From Paraescarpia echinospica (lineage: Eukaryota > Annelida > Polychaeta > Sabellida > Siboglinidae), in contig JAHLWY010000224.1 of the NCBI GenBank assembly GCA_020002185.1, forward strand, positions 1 to 64,000: a stretch of DNA of 64,000 nucleotides. The letters are read 5' to 3'. Position numbers and translations under genes: made by a program. The first letter of the stretch is position 1, and each line of letters starts with the position of its first letter. This document shows positions 28,031 to 41,305 of this stretch, piece after piece. The notes beneath the pieces are model-generated. The model was not told the origin of the DNA and searched no databases. It saw nothing but the letters and a program-made list of their open reading frames with translations.

Positions 28031-28075
28031 TTATGATATATATATATATATATATATACATACATACATACTTAC
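28031..28075. repeat. (TA)n/(TACA)n microsatellite
   Basis: Simple TATATA followed by CATACATACATAC just upstream of the coiled-coil exon. Longer versions sit at the same relative place in each tandem copy. Confidence 0.9.
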
Positions 28076-28126
28076 AGCTAGTCTACCGTGTCAACCTATC
28101 TGAAAACGGCTGTGTTTTAATTTCAG

Positions 28127-29181
28127 CAATAAACCAATTCCGCAAAGACATCCAACCATATTGCAACAAAAACAAGAATTTAGCTGAGATATTTGTGTCA
28201 CTGTACAAGAAATGCGCTAAAACACAGACACAATTCATCGAACAGAAATGTAGAGCAAAATTCAACCTGACTGTGGGAGCCATGGAAGATATGAAGAAGA
28301 CGTTTCAGAAGGAATACGACAATGCAAGTAAAAAGATACATGTTCTGCTCAGCTGTCAGGATCGGTGCGCTGGGGTGATAACGACACTGGCCAGTAAGCT
28401 GGTCGAAGGTAGCAGGCCAATCGGAAATGTGCAGGAAGATCTCCACACATTCATGCAGGAAACTGAATCGCAGTTAAAGGCGGTAGAGGCATACATACAT
28501 GTGAAGAATTTTCATGGCGGCATAGAAACCATCATAGAAAACTTAGAACGTCAGGGGAATGACGTCGGCACCCGAAAGGACTACCTACATTCGTCAAGAG
28601 AGCTACGTACTGAAATAATGTCTACATTCATCAGTAGTAAAGCTTTGACTAGCTGCTTCAACAAAAAAGCGTACCTTGAAAAAGACCTTTCGGAAGAAAA
28701 GAAAGTGTTGGGGCAATTGAAACAAAAGGGATTCGCAGAGCATGTAAAGACGCAGGAAAACAAGGTTAAAGATATCCGGACAGAGTTGAAAGCAACAGTC
28801 GCCGACCTACTAGTACGCATGGATTCGTTTTATCTACATCAAGATTGCGTAGTTAACAAACTGCCCGATGAACCCGACACAAATAATCCAACATCCAACA
28901 CACCTGCAGTCACAAATAAACCAAGGCCTCATCGCCGGCCGAACGATGATGTCTTCCAAAATCACAGAAATCCCCAAAATTGCAGAAAACCCAGATCAGG
29001 AATACGTCCACATATTCCTGCAAGAACCATTCCAACAGCTGTCACCCGAACCAGCAGGAAACCAACAGCTGCTCCAACAGAGAAAACAAGAGAACCACCA
29101 GCGGATCTTGAACTATGCGGATTGACTATAGTGCCCAAACCTGCCGCAATAAGACCACAAGTAAAATTTTCTCTGGCATAG
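28127..29181 (+). CDS. Coiled-coil protein exon, function unknown (intact copy)
   Basis: The exon opens after acceptor TTTTAATTTCAG|CAATAAACC (28126) and stays open for about 350 codons to the TAG at 29179. Residues 1-240 are strongly helical with heptad-like Leu/Lys/Glu patterns (AMEDMKKTFQKEYDNASKK, LEKDLSEEKKVLGQLKQKGF), consistent with coiled coil. Residues 240-350 are Pro/Thr/Arg-rich and look disordered. No upstream ATG exon was identified within the window; frames upstream read microsatellite. I do not recognise the family; the coiled coil plus disordered tail recalls B-box/TRIM-like middle regions, but no RING or B-box is present. Three decayed paralogues follow in tandem. Confidence 0.5.
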
Positions 29182-30080
29182 CCCCTTAGAATCAAAAATC
29201 CACCACTGGAAACGACTGATGCGTCCTTCTACTATTAATTGGCAGGGTCTATTTTGGACATTCCGAAAGACACATATGAACGAAATTGTCGTTTGCTTTG
29301 ACTTGCCGCTTGCAAGGCGCCATATCAGAAATTATTTAATAATAATGATAATAATCTAATTAACTATTCAAAATAGTTTAGTCAACTACATTTACACTAT
29401 TCACTATGTTGTCTTTAAGAAGACTGTTTACTGTGCACAAACATTACACTTTACGCTAGATTGCCTGTTTTATTTCGGTTATTCAGCGCTCTAGCGAATA
29501 CGCGGGACATTAGCGACATCAACAAACTCGATTTCCTCCGAATATCGCCTACCGAAGCTTCGGCTATGGTCTACGACTAACTTACTCAAATACACCTTCT
29601 CTGACTACCGTTTACCTACAGTTGTTTCTTAATATATAAGTCTATGGATAGTTTACAAATAACATTTACGTAATAACAGTACTTATCTCTTCAATACTTC
29701 CACGTTATTTTCCGAAATTTTTGCACCGATATCCACAATGAATGGAGCCCAAAATTTCCCGCCAATAGCATATTTAATAAACATTGTTTTTATATTTAAC
29801 TGATGGTGTTGTGTAATTCATGCACACACATATATGTGTACATTTATAATCACCCAATCATACAAGATTTCATAAAAAACAAAATATAATTATGGTAAAG
29901 CATAAACAACTAAGTTTAATACTACTACATTTGACAAGGTTGGCGTTGAAGTGTGTGGGCGATAAAACAGCAGTTCGCACTGAAGATGTAACAGTATTTA
30001 ACAACATTGCCGTCCAGAGCTATAAGCTCCAGGCAGCATGCGGACAAGGAAGCCTTTGGCTTATCGAGAGTCCAACAATT
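29182..30080. other. Non-coding; empty-site version of the LINE-B target
   Basis: 29240-29440 is homologous to 33500-33740 in the tandem copies up to AAGAAGACTGTTTACTGT. After that point the copies continue into LINE-B, while this locus continues GCACAAACATTAC, so it represents the pre-insertion site. Segment 29480-29590 is similar to 45650-45760. Confidence 0.55.
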
Positions 30081-30086
30081 TTTCAC

Positions 30087-32000
30087 CTACGTATAGCCCG
30101 CCCTCCCCAGATAGCTATTAACTATATTTTTGAACATATTCGCACTGCTAACATTAACACAATCATCAAATAATTTGTTCCAGTCATTTATTGTCCTCTG
30201 AGAGAATGAGTACTTTCTCATATCCAACCTACACTGTTCCTTGACTAATGCTGCATTGTGCCCTCTGGTTATACTGCCTTGTTTCAGTTTGAAGAACATA
30301 TTTCTATCAATATCCTCATAACCATTCAATATCTTAAAAAAACTTCTATTTGGTCTCCTCTTAGTCTCCTTGTCTCTAGTATTGTCAACCCACATTCTAA
30401 TAGGCATCTTTCATAACCAAGATCTTTCAGTTCAGGAATCAGCTTAGTTGCTCTTCGTTGCACTCTTTCTAGCTTATCTACGTCCTACTTACGATATGGC
30501 CATGCTTGTATACAATATTCCAAATGTGGCCTAGCTATTGCTTTGTACAGTGGTACAATTAGCTGTTTCTCCTTATATGTTATGTGTCCTAATTATTGTT
30601 GGTATTTGGTTACCCTTTGAAGCAACAATTCCATATTGCTCCGAAACTTTCATGTCAGCATTAACTGTTACTCCAAAGTCCTTTTCTTACAGTTTTACCT
30701 AATATAGTATCTCCCAGTATGTATTCTTTGTTCACATTTCCATGTCCTAAGTGGATGCATTTACACTTCCCAAAATTGAATAACATATATAGGTCCCAAC
30801 ACCGACCCCAACACCGACCCCTGTGGCACTCCACTCAAAACTGTTTTCCAGTTTGAAATCTCCCCATCTACTATTACTCTGTCTTCTGTTTGTCAACCAT
30901 GTTTGTGTCCACTTGATCACACCATCCCCTATACCATGGGTTTTGGTTTAAGTAACAATCTTTGATGTGGGACTTTATCAAATGCTTTCTGAAAATCTAA
31001 GTAGACAACATCCACTGGTGACCCCTCAGCTACCCACTTTGTAATTTCTTTTTAAAAAAACATAACAGATTGGTTCGACAAGACCTACCTTTTAGGAACC
31101 CATGTTGAGATTCATTTATTAATTTGTGTTTTACAAGGAATTCCACCATGTGGTCTATAATAACCGTTTCTGATAATTTGCATAAAACTTATGTTGAGCT
31201 CACTGGTCTGTAATTCTTTGTCTTTCTCCTCGATCCCTTTCCTTATTTAAGTGACAAGTTAAAGAATATAGCAAGTGGTGATTTTATCAGCAATTTCCTT
31301 AAGCAGTTTTGGTGATATCCCATCAACTTCAGATGATTTATTTTCTTTTATCATTTAATTTTCGTTGATATCATTTCAGGAGTAACAAACAACTGCCCTA
31401 ATTGATTTGATTCATGCCCCTCAAATTTATTAACTGGTAACGGCAGTGAACGTATATCTTCTGTGGTAAACACTGAGCTGAAATACTCGTTCAGGGCCTT
31501 TGCCATTTGAAACCCATCAGATATTACGTTTCCTGCACTGTTTTCTAGTGGTTCCTCCTTATCACAAATCTGCTGTTTACTCCTTACATAAGCATAGCAA
31601 CGCTTGCTATCATTTGTTATATAATTCGGCAATTTTTGCTGAAAAGTTCGTTTGGATTTTCGAATTTCGGTCATAGTTAGGTTAAGGGCCTCTTTCTAGT
31701 TCTTACAGTATTCTATGTTTCCAGTGTTTCTGTAAACTCTCCACATAATTTGTTTGTAAGCAATCTTTCGTATAGCTTCTTTTAATAGGTGTTTCTTCCT
31801 AGATCCTTTCCCTTGCTTTTTAGGGGAACAAATCATTCAATATCGCCCTCAATCTCATCTTTCAAAATGATCCAACATTCTGTTGCTATCTTGTCCTTCA
31901 TTAAATTAGTCGAATGTCAACAAACACCTACGTATGAAATGTTTTCCACTCATCTAACATCGTAGTTATGGCCAAGTTAGGTGATGTGTCATCCCGGATT
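30087..32000 (-). mobile_element. LINE-A (CR1-like), 5'-truncated, tandem copy 1 region
   Basis: Minus-strand frames give KKHLLKEAIRKI (linker), SKRCYAYVRSKQQICDKEEP, KPKT-type RT palm pieces (VDVVYLDFQKAFDKVP), and the C-terminal RGHNAALVKEQCRLDMRKYSF. Many frameshifts and stops are present. Bases 30087-30212 are its 3' end and are not part of the amplified unit. Confidence 0.8.
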
Positions 32001-32309
32001 TCTCTCCGTTGGTATGGAGTAGATGCATATTTAAATACACATAGAACTGACTAAATTAACACAACATTTTCGCACTTCTTAAGCCTGTCCGACGTTTTCT
32101 CAGCCGAGTGCTACTGCACATTCGTTGGCTGTTTCGTATGTGTCCCAAAATGATTGGTATTATAGATATAAATACCAAAATGATCGCATTTTTTGCATAA
32201 TCACTTGACGTTGACTTTTCTTGGAACACCATTTTGGAACCCAAAATGTATATTTGTAATGAAAATAAATATTCATCTTATAATATATATTACAGGAGAC
32301 TAGCTGTAT

Positions 32310-32316
32310 GTATATG

Positions 32317-32360
<44 letters not shown>

Positions 32361-32425
32361 TAGATAGATAGATAGATATATACATTCATACATACATACA
32401 TACATACATACATACATACATACAG
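32310..32425. repeat. (TA)n-(GATA)n-(CATA)n compound microsatellite
   Basis: TATA, GATAGATA and CATACATA runs in succession. Lengths differ between the three tandem copies (also 36720-36845 and 41140-41255), so these are the fastest-changing parts of the unit. Confidence 0.92.
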
Positions 32426-32475
32426 CTAGTCTCCTGTTTCAACCTAATCAGAAAAAGACTCTCTTTCAATTTCAG

Positions 32476-33446
32476 CAATAAACCAATTCCGCAAAGATAT
32501 CCAACCATTTTGCAACACCACTTTAGCTGAGACATTTGTATCACTGTACAAGAAATGTGCTAAAACACAGACACAATTCATGGAACAGAAATGTATAGCA
32601 AAACTCATCCTGACTGTGGGAGCCATGGAAGATATGAAGAAGTAGTTTCGGAAGGAATACGACAAAGCAAGTGTAAAGGTAGATGTGCTGCTCAGCTGTC
32701 ATGATCGGTGCGCTATGGTGACAACGACTCTGGCCAGTAAGCTGGACAAATGTAGCAGGCCAATCGGAAATGTGCAGGGAAGATCTCCTCACATTCATGC
32801 AGGAAACTGAATCACAGTTAAAGGCGGTAGGGGCATACAAACATGTGAAGGATTTTTATGGCGGCATAGAAACCAATATAGAAAACTTAGAACGACAGGC
32901 GAATGACGTCACCACCCGAGAGGACTACGAAAATTTGTCAGAAGAGATACATACTGAAATAATGTCTACATTCATAAGCAGTAAGGGTTTGACTAGCTGC
33001 TTCAATAAAAAGGCGTACCTTGAAAAAGAACTTTCGGAAGGAAAGAAAGTGCATGTAAGGAGGCAAAAAAACATGATTAAAGGTATCTAGGAACAGTTGA
33101 AAGTAACAGAAACCGACCTAATAGAACGGATAAATTCGTTTTATCTACATGAAGTGTGTGTAGTTAACAAACTGTCCGGTGAACCCGACACAAATAACCC
33201 AACATCCAACACATCTACAGTCACATATACACCAAGGCCGCATGGCCAGCAGAACGTTGATGTCATCCAAAATCACAGAAAACCCACGGCAGGAATATGT
33301 CCACCGTTCAAACAGCTGTCATCTGAACTAGCAGTAAACCGACAGCTGCTCCAATAGAGAAAACAAGAGAACCGCCAGCGGATCTTGAACTACACGGGGT
33401 GATTATAGTGCCCAAAGCTGCCGCAACTAGACCACACGTAAAATAG
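32476..33446 (+). pseudogene. Decayed coiled-coil paralogue, copy 1
   Basis: Homologous to 28127-29181 with the same acceptor (TTTCAATTTCAG). Lesions are a TAG at 32643-32645 (GACG to TAG-type change), a +1 frameshift at GTGCAGGGAAGATC near 32775, an extra TAG at 33088-33090 unique to this copy, and premature termination in the Pro-rich tail. Confidence 0.75.
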
Positions 33447-33699
33447 CTTCCGGCCTACTAGAAACTATCGTGCGTTCATTTCCTCTGGCATAAACCCTTA
33501 GAATTCAAGATCCGCTACTGAAAACGACTGATTCGTCCTTCTACTATTAATTGGCAGGATATATTTCGGACATTCCGAAAGACACATATGACCGAAATTG
33601 TCGTTTGCCTTGACTTGCCGCTTGCAAGGCTCCATATAAGACATTATTTAATAATAATGATGATGATAATAATCTAATTAACTATTCAAAATAGTTTAG

Positions 33700-34626
33700 T
33701 CAACTATGTTTACACTATTCGCTATGTTGTCTTTAAGAAGAGTGTTTACTGTTTCTCGAATCCTTTTTGGGGTTTTAAATAATAGTATAATGTTTGCTTC
33801 TGTCCATTCTAAAAGAACCACTCCCTCGTTTAAGTTTAATGACAAGTTGAAAATTGTTGCAAGCGGTATACTAATTTGTTCTATCATTTCCAAAAGTAGT
33901 TTGGGTGAATTCCCTCCATCCCAGGTGATTTATTATCCTTCATTGCCCTGATTTTCTTAGCTACCATTTGTGGGGTTACAATTAACTGTCCTAAATAGTC
34001 TGATTCCGTCCCCTTGAACTTAGCCTGTGGTACTGGCAGTGAACTAGTATCTCCCCTGGTAAACACCGAACTAATGTACGCTTTCAGGTCTTCTATCATT
34101 AAAGATCCCTCTGACATGATATTTCTAGCTTTATTTTCTATAGGACCGACCTTATCCTTAACTTTCTGTTTGCTTCGAACATATGCATAAAACGGCATTA
34201 TGTGATGTTTACATGCAAGCTAATTTTTATTAATAACTTCTTTTTAAAATTATAATTTCATTTGTAGCTTGGTTAAATGCTTCTCTATCAATGCTGTAGT
34301 CTTCATCATCCCCAGTGCGTGTATATGACTACCACATCATTTGTTTGTATTTAATTGTTCTAATGGCTTCTTTCAATAAGTGTTTCTTTTTGGACTGCTT
34401 CCGTTGTTTTTTCAATGGAACAAACTTATTGACGATGCCCTCAAATTCACTCCTTAAGATATTGCAGCATTATGTTGCTGTGCTATTCTTAAGTGTGTTA
34501 TTCCAGTCTATCTTTGTTAAATATTTCCTCATGTCCTTATATCTTCCTTTGTGGAAGTTTCTCATGAACTGCTTTTTATTATTCCTTTCTGATTTTTCTT
34601 TGATGGTAAAATATATCTGGTTGTGA
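33700..34626 (-). mobile_element. LINE-B fragment, copy 1
   Basis: Minus-strand frames give an endonuclease-RT linker (KKKHLLKEAIRTIKYKQMMW-like), YAYVRSKQKVKDKVGP, KIRAMKDNKSPGMEGIHP and a further RT block ending near 33700. It is truncated at 34626 by the duplication junction to LINE-A. It is related to, but distinct from, LINE-A. Confidence 0.8.
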
Positions 34627-36420
34627 CTTTCTCATATCCAACCTACACTGTTCCTTGACTAATGCTGCATTGTGCCCTCTGGTTATACTGCCTTGTTTCA
34701 GTTTGAAGAAAATATTTCTATCAATATCCTCATAACCATTCAATATCTTAAAAAAACTTCTATTTGGTCTCCTCTTAGTCTCCTTGTCTCTAGTATTGTC
34801 AACCCACATTCTAATAGGCATCTTTCATAACCAAGATCTTTCAGTTCAGGAATCAGCTTAGTTGCTCTTCGTTGCACTCTTTCTAGCTTATCTACGTCCT
34901 ACTTACGATATGGCCATGCTTGTATACAATATTCCAAATGTGGCCTAGCTATTGCTTTGTACAGTGGTACAATTAGCTGTTTCTCCTTATATGTTATGTG
35001 TCCTAATTATTGTTGGTATTTGGTTACCCTTTGAAGCAACAATTCCATATTGCTCCGAAACATTCATGTCAGCATTAACTGTTACTCCAAAGTCCTTTTC
35101 TTACAGTTTTACCTAATATAGTATCTCCCAGTATGTATTCTTTGTTCACATTTCCATGTCCTAAGTGGATGCATTTACACTTCCCAAAATTGAATAACAT
35201 ATATAGGTCCCAACACCGACCCCAACACCGACCCCTGTGGCACTCCACTCAAAACTGTTTTCCAGTTTGAAATCTCCCCATCTACTATTACTCTGTCTTC
35301 TGTTTGTCAACCATGTTTGTGTCCACCTGATCACACCATCCCCTATACCATGGGTTTTTGGTTTAAGTAACAATCTTTGATGTGGGACTTTATCAAATGC
35401 TTTCTGAAAATCTAAGTAGACAACATCCACTGGTGACCCCTCAGCTACCCACTTTGTAATTTCTTTAAAAAAAACCATAACAGATTGGTTCGACAAGACC
35501 TACCTTCTAGGAACCCATGGTGAGATTCATTTATTAATTTGTGTTTTACAAGGAATTCCACCATGTGGTCTATAATAACCGTTTCTAATAATTTGCATAA
35601 AACTGATGTTGAGCTCACTGGTCTGTAATTCTTTGTCTTTCTCCTCGATCCCTTTCCTTCTTTAAGTGACAAGTTAAAGAATATAGCAAGTGGTGATTTT
35701 ATCAGCAATTTCCTTAAGCAGTTTTGGTGATATCCCATCAACTTCAGATGATTTATTTTCTTTTATCATTTAATTTTCGTTGATATCATTTCAGGAGTAA
35801 CAAACAACTGCCCTAATTGATTTGATTCATGCCCCTCAAATTTATTAACTGGTAACGGCAGTGAACGTATATCTTCTGTGGTAAACACTGAGCTGAAATA
35901 CTCGTTCAGGGCCTTTGCCATTTGAAACCCATCAGATATTACGTTTCCTGCACTGTTTTCTAGTGGTTCCTCCTTATCACAAATCTGCTGTTTACTCCTT
36001 ACATAAGCATAGCAACGCTTGCTATCATTTGTTATATAATTCGGCAATTTTTGCTGAAAAGTTCGTTTGGATTTTCGAATTTCGGTTATAGTTAGGTTAA
36101 GGGCCTCTTTCTAGTTCTTACAGTATTCTATATTTCCAGTGTTTCTGTAAACTCTCCACATAATTTGTTTGTAAGCAATCTTTCGTATAGCTTCTTTTAG
36201 TAGGTGTTTCTTCCTAGATCCTTTCCCTTGCTTTTTAGGGGAACAAATCATTCAATATCGCCCTCAATCTCATCTTTCAAAATGATCCAACATTCTGTTG
36301 CTATCTTGTCCTTCATTAAATTAGTCGAATGTCAACAAACACCTACGTATGAAATGTTTTCCACTCATCTAACATCGTAGTTATGGCCAAGTTAGGTGAT
36401 GTGTCATCCCGGATTTCTCT
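34627..36420 (-). mobile_element. LINE-A fragment, copy 2
   Basis: Repeats the LINE-A reading of copy 1 from LDMRK inward (VDVVYLDFQKAFDKVPHQRL, RCYAYVRSKQQICDKEEP). The last residues are lost at the junction. Confidence 0.8.
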
Positions 36421-36731
36421 CCGTTGGTATGGAGTAGATGCATATTTAAATACACATAGAACTGACTAAATTAACACAACATTTTCGCACTTCTTAAGCC
36501 TGTCCGACGTTTTCTCAGCCGAGTGCTACTGCACATTCGTTGGCTGTTTCGTATGTGTCCCAAAATGATTGGTATTATAGATATAAATACCAAAATGATC
36601 GCATTTTTTGCATAATCACTTGACGTTGACTTTTCTTGGAACACCATTTTGGAACCCAAAATGTATATTTGTAATGAAAGTAAATATTCATCTTATAATA
36701 TATATTACAGGAGACTAGCTGTATGTATATG

Positions 36732-36781
<50 letters not shown>

Positions 36782-36896
36782 TAGATAGATAGATAGATAT
36801 ATACATTCATACATACATACATACATACATACATACATACATACAGCTAGTCTCCTGTTTCAACCTAATCAGAAAAAGACTCTCTTTCAATTTCAG

Positions 36897-37867
36897 CAAT
36901 AAACCAATTCCGCAAAGATATCCAACCATTTTGCAACACCACTTTAGCTGAGACATTTGTATCACTGTACAAGAAATGTGCTAAAACACAGACACAATTC
37001 ATGGAACAGAAATGTATAGCAAAACTCATCCTGACTGTGGGAGCCATGGAAGATATGAAGAAGTAGTTTCGGAAGGAATACGACAAAGCAAGTGTAAAGG
37101 TAGATGTGCTGCTCAGCTGTCATGATCGGTGCGCTATGGTGACAACGACTCTGGCCAGTAAGCTGGACAAATGTAGCAGGCCAATCGGAAATGTGCAGGG
37201 AAGATCTCCTCACATTCATGCAGGAAACTGAATCACAGTTAAAGGCGGTAGGGGCATACAAACATGTGAAGGATTTTTATGGCGGCATAGAAACCAATAT
37301 AGAAAACTTAGAACGACAGGCGAATGACGTCACCACCCGAGAGGACTACGAAAATTTGTCAGAAGAGATACATACTGAAATAATGTCTACATTCATAAGC
37401 AGTAAGGGTTTGACTAGCTGCTTCAATAAAAAGGCGTACCTTCAAAAAGAACTTTCGGAAGGAAAGAAAGTGCATGTAAGGAGGCAGAAAAACATGATTA
37501 AAGGTATCCAGGAACAGTTGAAAGTAACAGAAACCGACCTAATAGAACGCATAAATTCGTTTTATCTACATGAAGTGTGTGTAGTTAACAAACTATCAGG
37601 TGAACCCGACACAAATAACCCAAAATCCAACACATCTACAGTCACATATACACCAAGGCCGCATGGCCAGCAGAACGTTGATGTCATCCAAAATCACAGA
37701 AAACCCACGGCAGGAATATGTCCACCGTTCAAACAGCTGTCATCTGAACTAGCAGTAAACCGACAGCTGCTCCAATAGAGAAAACAAGAGAACCGCCAGC
37801 GGATCTTGAACTACACGGGGTGATTATAGTGCCCAAAGCTGCCACAACTAGACCACACGTAAAATAG
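36897..37867 (+). pseudogene. Decayed coiled-coil paralogue, copy 2
   Basis: Shares the early TAG (37064-37066) and the GTGCAGGGAAG frameshift with copies 1 and 3, but has CAG where copy 1 has the extra TAG. The longest open part (about 195 codons from 37191) is the frameshifted remainder and not evidence of function. Confidence 0.75.
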
Positions 37868-38120
37868 CTTCCGGCCTGCTAGAAACTATCGTGCGTTCAT
37901 TTCCTCTGGCATAAACCCTTAGAATTCAAGATCCGCTACTGAAAACGACTGATTCGTCCTTCTACTATTAATTGGCAGGATATATTTCGGACATTCCGAA
38001 AGACACATATGACCGAAATTGTCGTTTGCCTTGACTTGCCGCTTGCAAGGCTCCATATAAGACATTATTTAATAATAATGATGATGATAATAATCTAATT
38101 AACTATTCAAAATAGTTTAG

Positions 38121-39047
38121 TCAACTATGTTTACACTATTCGCTATGTTGTCTTTAAGAAGAGTGTTTACTGTTTCTCGAATCCTTTTTGGGGTTTTAAA
38201 TAATAGTATAATGTTTGCTTCTGTCCATTCTAAAAGAACCACTCCCTCGTTTAAGTTTAATGACAAGTTGAAAATTGTTGCAAGCGGTATACTAATTTGT
38301 TCTATCATTTCCAAAAGTAGTTTGGGTGAATTCCCTCCATCCCAGGTGATTTATTATCCTTCATTGCCCTGATTTTCTTAGCTACCATTTCTGGGGTTAC
38401 AATTAACTGTCCTAAATAGTCTGATTCCGTCCCCTTGAACTTAGCCTGTGGTACTGGCAGTGAACTAGTATCTCCCCTGGTAAACACCGAACAAATGTAC
38501 GCTTTCAGGTCTTCTATCATTAAAGATCCCTCTGACATGATATTTCTAGCTTTATTTTCTACAGGACCGACCTTATCCTTAACTTTCTGTTTGCTTCGAA
38601 CATATGCATAAAACGGCATTATGTGATGTTTACATGCAAGCTAATTTTTATTAATAACTTCTTTTTAAAATTATAATTTCATTTGTAGCTTGGTTAAATG
38701 CTTCTCTATCAATGCTGTAGTCTTCATCATCCCCAGTGCGTGTATATGACTTCCACATCATTTGTTTGTATTTAATTGTTCTAATGGCTTCTTTCAATAA
38801 GTGTTTCTTTTTGGACTGCTTCCGTTGTTTTTTCAATGGAACAAACTTATTGACGATGCCCTCAAATTCACTCCTTAAGATATTGCAGCATTCTGTTGCT
38901 GTGCTATTCTTAAGTGTGTTATTCCAGTCTATCTTTGTTAAATATTTCCTCATGTCCTTATATCTTCCTTTGTGGAAGTTTCTCATGAACTGCTTTTTAT
39001 TATTCCTTTCTGATTTTTCTTTGATGGTAAAATATATCTGGTTGTGA
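38121..39047 (-). mobile_element. LINE-B fragment, copy 2
   Basis: Same as in copy 1, with the linker frame here open for 111 codons (from KGRYKDMRKYLTKIDWN to IILKRSY). Ends at the junction. Confidence 0.8.
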
Positions 39048-40840
39048 CTTTCTCATATCCAACCTACACTGTTCCTTGACTAATGCTGCATTGTGCCCTC
39101 TGGTTATACTGCCTTGTTTCAGTTTGAAGAAAATATTTCTATCAATATCCTCATAACCATTCAATATCTTAAAAAAACTTCTATTTGGTCTCCTCTTAGT
39201 CTCCTTGTCTCTAGTATTGTCAACCCACATTCTAATAGGCATCTTTCATAACCAAGATCTTTCATTCAGGAATCAGCTTAGTTGCTCTTCCTTGCACTCT
39301 TTCTAGCTTATCTACGTCCTACTTACGATATGGCCATGCTTGTATACAATATTCCAAATGTCGCCTAGCTATTGCTTTGTACAGTGGTACAATTAGCTGT
39401 TTCTCCTTATATGTTATGTGTCCTAATTATTGTTGGTATTTGGTTACCCTTTGAAGCAACAATTCCATATTGCTCCGAAACTTTCATGTCAGCATTAACT
39501 GTTACTCCAAAGTCCTTTTCTTACAGTTTTACCTAATATAGTATCTCCCAGTATGTATTCTTTGTTCACATTTCCATGTCCTAAGTGGATGCATTTACAC
39601 TTCCCAAAATTGAATAACATATATAGGTCCCAACACCGACCCCAACACCGACCCCTGTGGCACTCCACTCAAAACTGTTTTCCAGTTTGAAATCTCCCCA
39701 TCTACTATTACTCTGTCTTCTGTTTGTCAACCATGTTTGTGTCCACCTGATCACACCATCCCCTATACCATGGGTTTTGGTTTAAGTAACAATCTTTGAT
39801 GTGGGACTTTATCAAATGCTTTCTGAAAATCTAAGTAGACAACATCCACTGGTGACCCCTCAGCTACCCACTTTGTAATTTCTTTAAAAAAACATAACAG
39901 ATTGGTTCGACAAGACCTACCTTTTAGGAACCCATGTTGAGATTCATTTATTAATTTGTGTTTTACAAGGAATTCCACCATGTGGTCTATAATAACCGTT
40001 TCTAATAATTTGCATAAAACTGATGTTGAGCTCACTGGTCTGTAATTCTTTGTCTTTCTCCTCGATCCCTTTCCTTCTTTAAGTGACAAGTTAAAGAATA
40101 TAGCAAGTGGTGATTTTATCAGCAATTTCCTTAAGCAGTTTTGGTGATATCCCATCAACTTCAGATGATTTATTTTCTTTTATCATTTAATTTTCGTTGA
40201 TATCATTTCAGGAGTAACAAACAACTGCCCTAATTGATTTGATTCATGCCCCTCAAATTTATTAACTGGTAACGGCAGTGAACGTATATCTTCTGTGGTA
40301 AACACTGAGCTGAAATACTCGTTCAGGGCCTTTGCCATTTGAAACCCATCAGATATTACGTTTCCTGCACTGTTTTCTAGTGGTTCCTCCTTATCACAAA
40401 TCTGCTGTTTACTCCTTGCATAAGCATAGCAATGCTTGCTATCATTTGTTATATAATTCGGCAATTTTTGCTGAAAAGTTCGTTTGGATTTTCGAATTTC
40501 GGTTATAGTTAGGTTAAGGGCCTCTTTCTAGTTCTTACAGTATTCTATATTTCCAGTGTTTCTGTAAACTCTCCACACAATTTGTTTGTAAGCAATCTTT
40601 CGTATAGCTTCTTTTAATAGGTGTTTCTTCCTAGATCCTTTCCCTTGCTTTTTAGGGGAACAAATCATTCAATATCGCCCTCAATCTCATCTTTCAAAAT
40701 GATCCAACATTCTGTTGCTATCTTGTCCTTCATTAAATTAGTCGAATGTCAACAAACACCTACGTATGAAATGTTTTCCACTCATCTAACATCGTAGTTA
40801 TGGCCAAGTTAGGTGATGTGTCATCCCGGATTTCTCTCCG
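39048..40840 (-). mobile_element. LINE-A fragment, copy 3
   Basis: As in copies 1 and 2; one RT frame stays open for 131 codons (KNYRPVSSTSVLCKLLE to DFQKAFDKVPHQRLLL). Confidence 0.8.
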
Positions 40841-41148
40841 TTGGTATGGAGTAGATGCATATTTAAATACACATAGAACTGACTAAATTAACACAACATT
40901 TTCGCACTTCTTAAGCCTGTCCGACGTTTTCTCAGCCGAGTGCTACTGCACATTCTTTGGCTGTTTCGTATGTGTCCCAAAATGATTGGTATTATAGATA
41001 TAAATACCAAAATGATCGCATTTTTTGCATGATCACTTGACGTTGACTTTTCTTGGAACACCATTTTGGAACCCAAAATGTATATTTGTAATGAAAGTAA
41101 ATATTCATCTTATAATATATATTACAGGAGACTAGCTGTATGTATATG

Positions 41149-41202
<54 letters not shown>

Positions 41203-41305
41203 TAGATAGATAGATATATACATTGATACATACATACATACATACATACATACAGCTAGTCTCCTGTTTCAACCTAATCAGAAAAAGACTCTCTTTCAAT
41301 TTCAG

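Larger units (their letters stand above)
30213..34626. repeat. 4.41-kb tandem duplication, copy 1
   Basis: The unit begins at CTTTCTCATATCCAACC inside LINE-A and ends at ATCTGGTTGTGA inside LINE-B. It contains the LINE-A remainder, a microsatellite, a decayed coiled-coil exon and part of LINE-B. It is about 4414 bp and nearly identical to copies 2 and 3. Confidence 0.92.
34627..39047. repeat. 4.42-kb tandem duplication, copy 2
   Basis: Same content and order as copy 1, with scattered single-base differences and a different microsatellite length. The junction GGTTGTGACTTTCTCATATC at 34621-34640 is identical to the one at 39042-39061. Confidence 0.92.

Noticed and set aside
32310..32425. Tyr/Ile-rich peptide frames across the microsatellite
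   Set aside because: They are translations of TATA/CATA simple repeats.
37191..37778. 195-codon open frame as an intact gene in tandem copy 2
   Set aside because: It is the frameshifted remainder of the coiled-coil exon; the upstream part has a TAG shared by all three copies.
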